From Dehalococcoidia bacterium (lineage in GTDB: Bacteria > Chloroflexota > Dehalococcoidia > Lucifugimonadales > Lucifugimonadaceae), in NCBI GenBank assembly GCA_002728715.1, contig PBVQ01000003.1, positions 59,666 through 105,735 on the forward strand: a DNA stretch of 46,070 nt, read 5' to 3'. The position numbers and the translations under genes are program-made. This document shows positions 42,024 through 46,070 of this stretch, one piece after another. Numbering within the stretch: the stretch's first letter is position 1; every line of letters begins with the position of its first letter. The notes beneath the pieces are model-generated. The model made no database searches. It was not told the origin of the DNA and saw only the letters and a list, made by a program, of their open reading frames with translations.

Positions 42024-42318
42024 TATATTTTTTGCTATCTTTAGATAACTCAAACCTAATTTTCAGTGGATAATCTTGAACTATATGCTCCTGTAAATGA
42101 GATGGGAAAAATCCAATAAATTCTTCTTCAGCATAGAATTCCCACTCTTTACCATCAAAATCGATAATTCTAATACTAGAAAATGTTGTTAGAGATGTTT
42201 GTTCAAAGTCAATAATTCTTCCTTCTACATAATCACTTTTTTCATTTTGAGGTGATAGGATTAATAAAATTATTAATAACGAAAGTAGTGATAAAATTAT
42301 AATTATTCTTTTAGACAT
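42004..42318 (-). CDS. Small exported or membrane-anchored protein, unknown
   Basis: A 104-residue protein. Residues about 3-22 are a strongly hydrophobic segment after MSKR, either an uncleaved anchor or a signal peptide. The rest (about 80 residues) looks like a small beta-rich domain with acidic and aromatic residues (GRIIDFEQ, GKEWEFYAEEEFIGFF). No family recognised. The ATG start at 42318 is divergent from trkH. The last 20 bases overlap the end of the lipoprotein gene on the other strand. Confidence 0.55.
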   Translation of the reverse strand: MSKRIIIILSLLSLLIILLILSPQNEKSDYVEGRIIDFEQTSLTTFSSIRIIDFDGKEWEFYAEEEFIGFFPSHLQEHIVQDYPLKIRFELSKDSKKYITEIWD

Positions 42319-42386
42319 AAAATTTAAATTTTAAAAATTAGTATATAAATATAAAGATTTCAAATAAAGAAAAATTTTCACTCATA

Positions 42387-43841
42387 TTGAACAATAATAG
42401 AAACAAATTAGATAAAGAAAATATTATAAGAAGACCAAGACAGTCTGAATTATCACCTGTTATTACTCATATTGAAAAACGTAAAGTGTCATATAGAGGT
42501 CCAACGTCCCCTTTGATACTAGTATATAGTTTTTTGGCATTTGCAATAATTGGAACTATACTTTTATCATTACCTATTTCATCAGAAGAAAATAAATTTA
42601 CATCCATTAATATTTCTTTATTTACTTCTATTTCAGCAATTACTGGTACAGGATTAATAGTTGTAGGAACAGATAGTTACTGGTCAATATTTGGGGAAAT
42701 AGTTATAGGTGCTTTAATTTTTGTTGGTGGATTAGGATTTATAACAGGTATAGCTTTTCTTCTTTTTTTGAGTAGTGGACATAAGTTAGAAAATAGAATG
42801 ATTACAAGAACCGGACTAGGCGAAAATAGGATTGGAGTAATATCTTCTATGGCAAGAAATATTATATTGGTTGCAGTTTTAATCCAAATAATTGGATCTT
42901 TGATATTTTTTATAAAATGGAATTTTTTTACTCCTTTATGGTCAGGAATTTCTTCTACTCAAACACTTTATCAAAGCATATTTTTATCAATATCGTCATT
43001 CAACAATGCAGGATTTGAAATCCTACCTGATTCTAAGATAGGAGGTAGCAGTTTAATAGGATTTGCAGATGATAAAATAATCTTAGCAACTGTTTCAGTA
43101 ATGATTTTGATGGGTGCATTAAGTTATGCTACCCTCTCAAATATTATTACCAAGAAAAAATGGAGTTTATTCAATCTTGATACCAAACTTGTAATTATTG
43201 GAACTCTATTTGCTCTAACACTTGGATTTATAAGTTTTTTTCTAATTGAATTTAGCAATACTGGCAGCATTGGTAATGAAAATATTGCTAATAAAATCTC
43301 TCAATCCCTTTTCCACACAGTTAATAGAACTTCGGGCTTCTCTAGTGTAGCTTATAACAATCTTGAAAATTCAAATATTAATGTATCTGCATTGCTAATG
43401 TTTATAGGTGGAACTACCTCTTCGGTCGCAGGTGGTATTAAGGTTAACACATTGATGATTATAGTGATCGCTACCTACTCAATTTTCAAAGGAAAAGAAA
43501 ATATATCCTTTAATAATAGAAAAATTAATTCATTTGATGTATTGAAATCAATGGCTGTGGGGGCTACAGCCATTGTAAGTATAATGCTACTAGTCATTTT
43601 ATTTCAGGTTTTTGAGCCTCATGCTGATTACAAAGAATCTGTGTTTGAATTAGTCTCAGCATTTGCAACCTGTGGTTGGTCTATAGGAGAGACAAGCCAG
43701 TATGGTGCAGTGGGTCAACTAATATTATCAATTGCTATGTTCACTGGTAGGTTTGGACCAATTACATTAGTACTATTTATGTCTAAGGAGAGCCAAGAAG
43801 ATATTATCTCTTACCCTGAGGAAAGAGTTAGAGTTGGATAG
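42387..43841 (+). CDS. trkH: Potassium uptake protein, TrkH family
   Basis: A 484-residue K+ transporter with four membrane-pore-membrane repeats. Selectivity-loop regions are AITGTGLIVV, SSFNNAGFEIL, VNRTSGFSSVAY and FATCGWSIGE, each with the pore glycine expected of the TrkH/KtrB group. The length and the TTSSVAGGIKVNT region match KtrB/TrkH. The first 35 residues are polar and basic, a cytoplasmic tail. The TTG start lacks an obvious ribosome binding site. The regulatory TrkA/KtrA partner is not within the window. Convergent with the metal permease gene, seven bases apart. Confidence 0.9.
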   Translation: MNNNRNKLDKENIIRRPRQSELSPVITHIEKRKVSYRGPTSPLILVYSFLAFAIIGTILLSLPISSEENKFTSINISLFTSISAITGTGLIVVGTDSYWSIFGEIVIGALIFVGGLGFITGIAFLLFLSSGHKLENRMITRTGLGENRIGVISSMARNIILVAVLIQIIGSLIFFIKWNFFTPLWSGISSTQTLYQSIFLSISSFNNAGFEILPDSKIGGSSLIGFADDKIILATVSVMILMGALSYATLSNIITKKKWSLFNLDTKLVIIGTLFALTLGFISFFLIEFSNTGSIGNENIANKISQSLFHTVNRTSGFSSVAYNNLENSNINVSALLMFIGGTTSSVAGGIKVNTLMIIVIATYSIFKGKENISFNNRKINSFDVLKSMAVGATAIVSIMLLVILFQVFEPHADYKESVFELVSAFATCGWSIGETSQYGAVGQLILSIAMFTGRFGPITLVLFMSKESQEDIISYPEERVRVG

Positions 43842-43848
43842 TATCATT

Positions 43849-44670
43849 TTATTTTTTCAAAATTATGGACCTAAGCAAAGCTAGAGTAAATACCATGGTT
43901 GAGACAACACATATAGTTGGCCCAGATGGTAGATCCAAATGATAGGAAAAATACAAACCTGTTATAGATGAAGCAATCCCTATTATAATTCCTATAATAA
44001 TAATGCTTTTGAATCTCTTTACCATTAGACTAGCTGCTGCTGCAGGAGTTATTAATAATCCAATAACTAAAATAATACCAACTACCTGAAGTGAAACTAC
44101 AATAACGATTGAGAGTAACACAAGTAACAAGTAGTCAAGTTTTTCAGATGGAATACCTGAAACTGTTGCTCCATAATAATCAAATCCAATATATACCAAA
44201 GGTCTATAAAAAATTAATGTTATTGAAATAACTGTCACTGAAAGTATTGAAGTAATTATCAAGTCTAGATTAGATACACTTAATACTTGACCAATTAATA
44301 TCTCCTCTAAGTTAATTCTTGTCCCTCCGATTATTGACATGATGATTAAGCCTATTGAAAAAAGAAAGGAAAAAATTATTCCAATTGATGTATCTGAGGA
44401 AATTTTAACTCTTCTAACTAATAAACCTATAACTAAGGCTATAACTATTGCGTTAGGTAAAGCCCCTATAAATGCATTTATCCCCATCGAGTAAGCTACA
44501 ATCATACCAGGTAAAACTGAATGAGCCATTGCATCTCCCATGAAACCTAATTCACGATTTATCACAAAAGAACCTAACAAGGGGCATACGATACCAATGA
44601 GAACACACACCAAAGTAGCTTGTAAAAAAAAGTTATAGGTTAAGGGCTCAATGAGTAGATCGTATAACAT
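43849..44670 (-). CDS. Metal ABC transporter permease (ZnuB/MntB/TroC-like)
   Basis: A 273-residue ABC-3 family permease with about eight membrane segments for Zn2+, Mn2+ or Fe2+ uptake. ELGFMGDAMAHSVLPGM (residues about 39-55) is the family's diagnostic motif. QVVGIILVIGLLITPAAAASLM near 190-215 is the second conserved stretch. The stop is seven bases from trkH, and the ATPase gene ends two bases before its ATG, so the two form an operon. No substrate-binding lipoprotein gene lies in the window, so that part is encoded elsewhere. The metal cannot be assigned from the permease. Confidence 0.9.
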   Translation of the reverse strand: MLYDLLIEPLTYNFFLQATLVCVLIGIVCPLLGSFVINRELGFMGDAMAHSVLPGMIVAYSMGINAFIGALPNAIVIALVIGLLVRRVKISSDTSIGIIFSFLFSIGLIIMSIIGGTRINLEEILIGQVLSVSNLDLIITSILSVTVISITLIFYRPLVYIGFDYYGATVSGIPSEKLDYLLLVLLSIVIVVSLQVVGIILVIGLLITPAAAASLMVKRFKSIIIIGIIIGIASSITGLYFSYHLDLPSGPTICVVSTMVFTLALLRSIILKK

Positions 44671-44672
44671 TA

Positions 44673-45446
44673 TTAATGGCTTCCAATTCTATGATCTACT
44701 AATCTATCCCTGTGGACTCCGTATAACTCCTTTAATACATCTTCTGTTAGTACCTCTTTGGGTGAGCCAAATGCACAAACATGGCCATTCAAGCATAAAA
44801 CTTTATCATATCTATCAGATAAGCTATTTAGATCATGTGTAGACATGAGAATTGTTTTAGATCCAGAAGCTAGCAATTTTAGTACGTCAGAAATATCCTC
44901 TTGCGAACCATAATCAACACCACTAAAAGCTTCATCCAAAAGTAATATTTCTGACTCTTGAGCTAAAGCTCTTGCAATAAATGTTCTTTGTTTTTCTCCA
45001 CCTGAAAGGTTGACAATCATTTCATCTTTTTTTTCATACATATTTACTTTCATAAGAGAATCAAGAACTATATCAGTAGAAAAACCTAAAATATTACGAA
45101 AACCTCCCCCTCGTATTTTTCCCTGTGAAACTACATCATATACCGAAAGAGGAAACTTCCAATTTATCATCTCTTTTTGAGGGACGTAACTTATTTTACC
45201 TAGGCTTTTTTGTGGGCTTTCACCATTTATTTTGATTTTTCCATGAGTTATATTCTCTAAGCCAGCTATAGCATTGAATAAAGTACTTTTCCCTCCTCCA
45301 TTAGGACCTAAAACTCCAATAAATGATCCTTTCGGAATTGAAAAAGAAACATTGTCTAGAGCTAAAATATTTTCATACTCTACACAACAATCCTCAACCT
45401 GAATGCAACAGTTTGCTATATTTATTTCATTATGCTTAATGCTCAT
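44673..45446 (-). CDS. Metal ABC transporter ATP-binding protein
   Basis: A 257-residue ABC ATPase. Walker A is GPNGGGKST (48-56), the Q-loop is in YVPQK, the signature LSGGEKQR is near 150, Walker B ILLLDEAFSGVD near 172 and the H-loop is in MSTHDL. It belongs to the ZnuC/MntA-like group, as expected beside the ABC-3 permease. The N-terminus has an uncommon cysteine pattern, NCCIQVEDCC (C13, C14, C20, C21), where homologues usually have a plain beta strand; it could bind metal. ATG start with AAGG upstream. The promoter and a 17-bp palindrome lie just upstream, suggesting metal-dependent repression. Confidence 0.92.
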   Translation of the reverse strand: MSIKHNEINIANCCIQVEDCCVEYENILALDNVSFSIPKGSFIGVLGPNGGGKSTLFNAIAGLENITHGKIKINGESPQKSLGKISYVPQKEMINWKFPLSVYDVVSQGKIRGGGFRNILGFSTDIVLDSLMKVNMYEKKDEMIVNLSGGEKQRTFIARALAQESEILLLDEAFSGVDYGSQEDISDVLKLLASGSKTILMSTHDLNSLSDRYDKVLCLNGHVCAFGSPKEVLTEDVLKELYGVHRDRLVDHRIGSH

Positions 45447-45469
45447 GTTTTGTACCTTATTAAAAAATA

Positions 45470-45497
45470 ATTATACACAATTGATACTATGTATCAA
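45470..45497 (-). promoter_or_regulatory. Sigma-70-like promoter of the metal ABC operon
   Basis: On the minus strand, TTGATA (45497-45492) and a perfect TATAAT (45475-45470) are separated by 16 bases. The expected transcript starts near 45463, about 17 bases before the ATG at 45446. The -35 box lies within the palindrome at 45481-45497. It is one of the best consensus promoters in the window. Confidence 0.65.
45481..45497. promoter_or_regulatory. 17-bp perfect palindrome, candidate metalloregulator operator
   Basis: TTGATAC and GTATCAA are perfect reverse complements around the three bases TAT. The site covers the -35 box of the promoter for the metal ABC permease/ATPase operon. Size and placement fit a dimeric repressor of the DtxR/MntR or Fur/Zur kind. 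Which family binds cannot be told from the site alone. Confidence 0.55.
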
Positions 45498-45577
45498 AAC
45501 TCGAGGTAATACATAACTGAATACTAAAAACACTTTTAAGAAATCTTTTATAAGAAATCTCTTAGCAAATGAAGTGA

Positions 45578-46070
45578 TTAATCAAAGAGTTTATACCGAA
45601 ATATTCCATGTCCTTCAGTACCAGCAAAAAGATATTGCCCATTGGGTGAAAAAGTTAGAACTTGTACTACTCCTGTATCTAATCCTTTGTTAGTTCTTTG
45701 CCAAGAATCGCCTCCATCTTGACTCAAAAGCACACCACTATTCCAATCAGCGACAGCAATAATCTTCGTATTTTTTGGGTTAATTGCAATATCAATTGCG
45801 TGTGCGTGGTCACGTTTCGAGGTATTAATCGCCTCAGTGCGCCAGAGTGTTTCTTCCCAACTTGCTCCACCATCAGTAGTTTTATAAACGCCATGAACAT
45901 TGGTACCAAGAAATATCTCTTGATCGTTTTGTGGATTAATTGCAATACTCATCGCGTGTTTGCGTTGAATTATATTAGTGTGTTCCATATCTTCCATTTC
46001 AATTCTTTCACCATCGTCATTAACACACGTATGTCCACAATCATCCCATGACATACCAGCAGGCAAATCA
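45578..46070 (-). CDS. Asp-box/BNR repeat protein, C-terminal part (runs off right edge)
   Basis: At least 164 codons of a beta-propeller-like protein whose start lies outside the window. Repeats of about 45-50 residues carry Asp-box motifs (S/T-x-D-x-G-x-x-W): TTDGGASW and SQDGGDSW, each preceded by a strand such as IFLGTNVHGVYK or IAVADWNSGVLL. The C-terminus LTFSPNGQYLFAGTEGHGIFRYK closes the propeller. Such proteins include sialidase-like, YCF48-like and photosystem-assembly-like families, often secreted. Enzyme activity cannot be inferred. The segment is slightly less AT-rich than its neighbours. The frame continues upstream through the window edge, so apparent internal starts should not be used. 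Confidence 0.8.
   Translation of the reverse strand, partial: DLPAGMSWDDCGHTCVNDDGERIEMEDMEHTNIIQRKHAMSIAINPQNDQEIFLGTNVHGVYKTTDGGASWEETLWRTEAINTSKRDHAHAIDIAINPKNTKIIAVADWNSGVLLSQDGGDSWQRTNKGLDTGVVQVLTFSPNGQYLFAGTEGHGIFRYKLFD

Overview
This is a very AT-rich bacterial window (roughly 30% G+C by eye) with densely packed genes, very short intergenic gaps and frequent TTG starts. There are no insertion sequences, phage genes or CRISPR arrays. The content is a streamlined set of housekeeping genes mixed with many paralogous catabolic enzymes: four enolase-superfamily enzymes, two HpcH/HpaI-type aldolases, an Ldh2-family dehydrogenase, an SDR and five MFS exporters/importers of one family. This mixture resembles a low-GC, surface-ocean member of the SAR202/Dehalococcoidia-like Chloroflexota. 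That assignment is inferred from gene content and has not been tested phylogenetically.

Layout. Positions 1-3623 (minus) hold the start of mutL, two adjacent MFS genes and two small unknown genes that overlap at a ten-A run. pyrD (plus) follows, with no ordinary start codon. Positions 4760-10603 (minus) look like a catabolic operon: aldolase, Ldh2-type dehydrogenase, second aldolase, MFS, Cof-type HAD phosphatase, ribokinase. Positions 10724-13785 hold an acyltransferase, an unknown membrane protein and a CPD photolyase. Positions 13846-16709 (plus) are a three-gene unit of small membrane protein, ADP-ribosylglycohydrolase family protein and MFS. umuDC (16811-18583) sits behind a promoter overlapped by a 26-bp near-perfect palindrome. 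A thioredoxin-fold gene, tRNA-Arg(TCG), tRNA-His(GTG) and pepA follow on the minus strand.

Positions 21277-32743 hold a metallo-beta-lactamase-fold protein that has lost most metal ligands, then mtaB, fabF, recJ, lgt, a XerC/D recombinase, a cytidylate-kinase-like protein, a small membrane protein, and a full-length uvrC broken by two in-frame stop codons. A divergent MDR protein and a possible winged-helix protein complete the stretch. Positions 33157-41051 are a sugar-acid catabolic island: four enolase-superfamily enzymes, SDR, MFS, and a DapA/NanA-family protein lacking both the Schiff-base lysine and the catalytic tyrosine. The window ends with a thioredoxin-fold lipoprotein, a small secreted protein, TrkH, a metal ABC transporter (permease and ATPase) behind a palindrome-marked promoter, and the end of an Asp-box repeat protein.

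How the genes fit together. The catabolic clusters pair dehydratase- or aldolase-type carbon-acid enzymes with oxidoreductases and transporters, as expected for a scavenger of oxidised sugar acids. DNA repair is unusual: photolyase, MutL, RecJ and an apparently SOS-controlled UmuDC are present, while the only uvrC seen cannot encode a full protein as read. The best candidates for undescribed biology are the catalytic-residue-free DapA-like protein co-transcribed with two enolase-superfamily enzymes, the metal-ligand-free MBL-fold protein with its structured leader, and the twice-interrupted uvrC.
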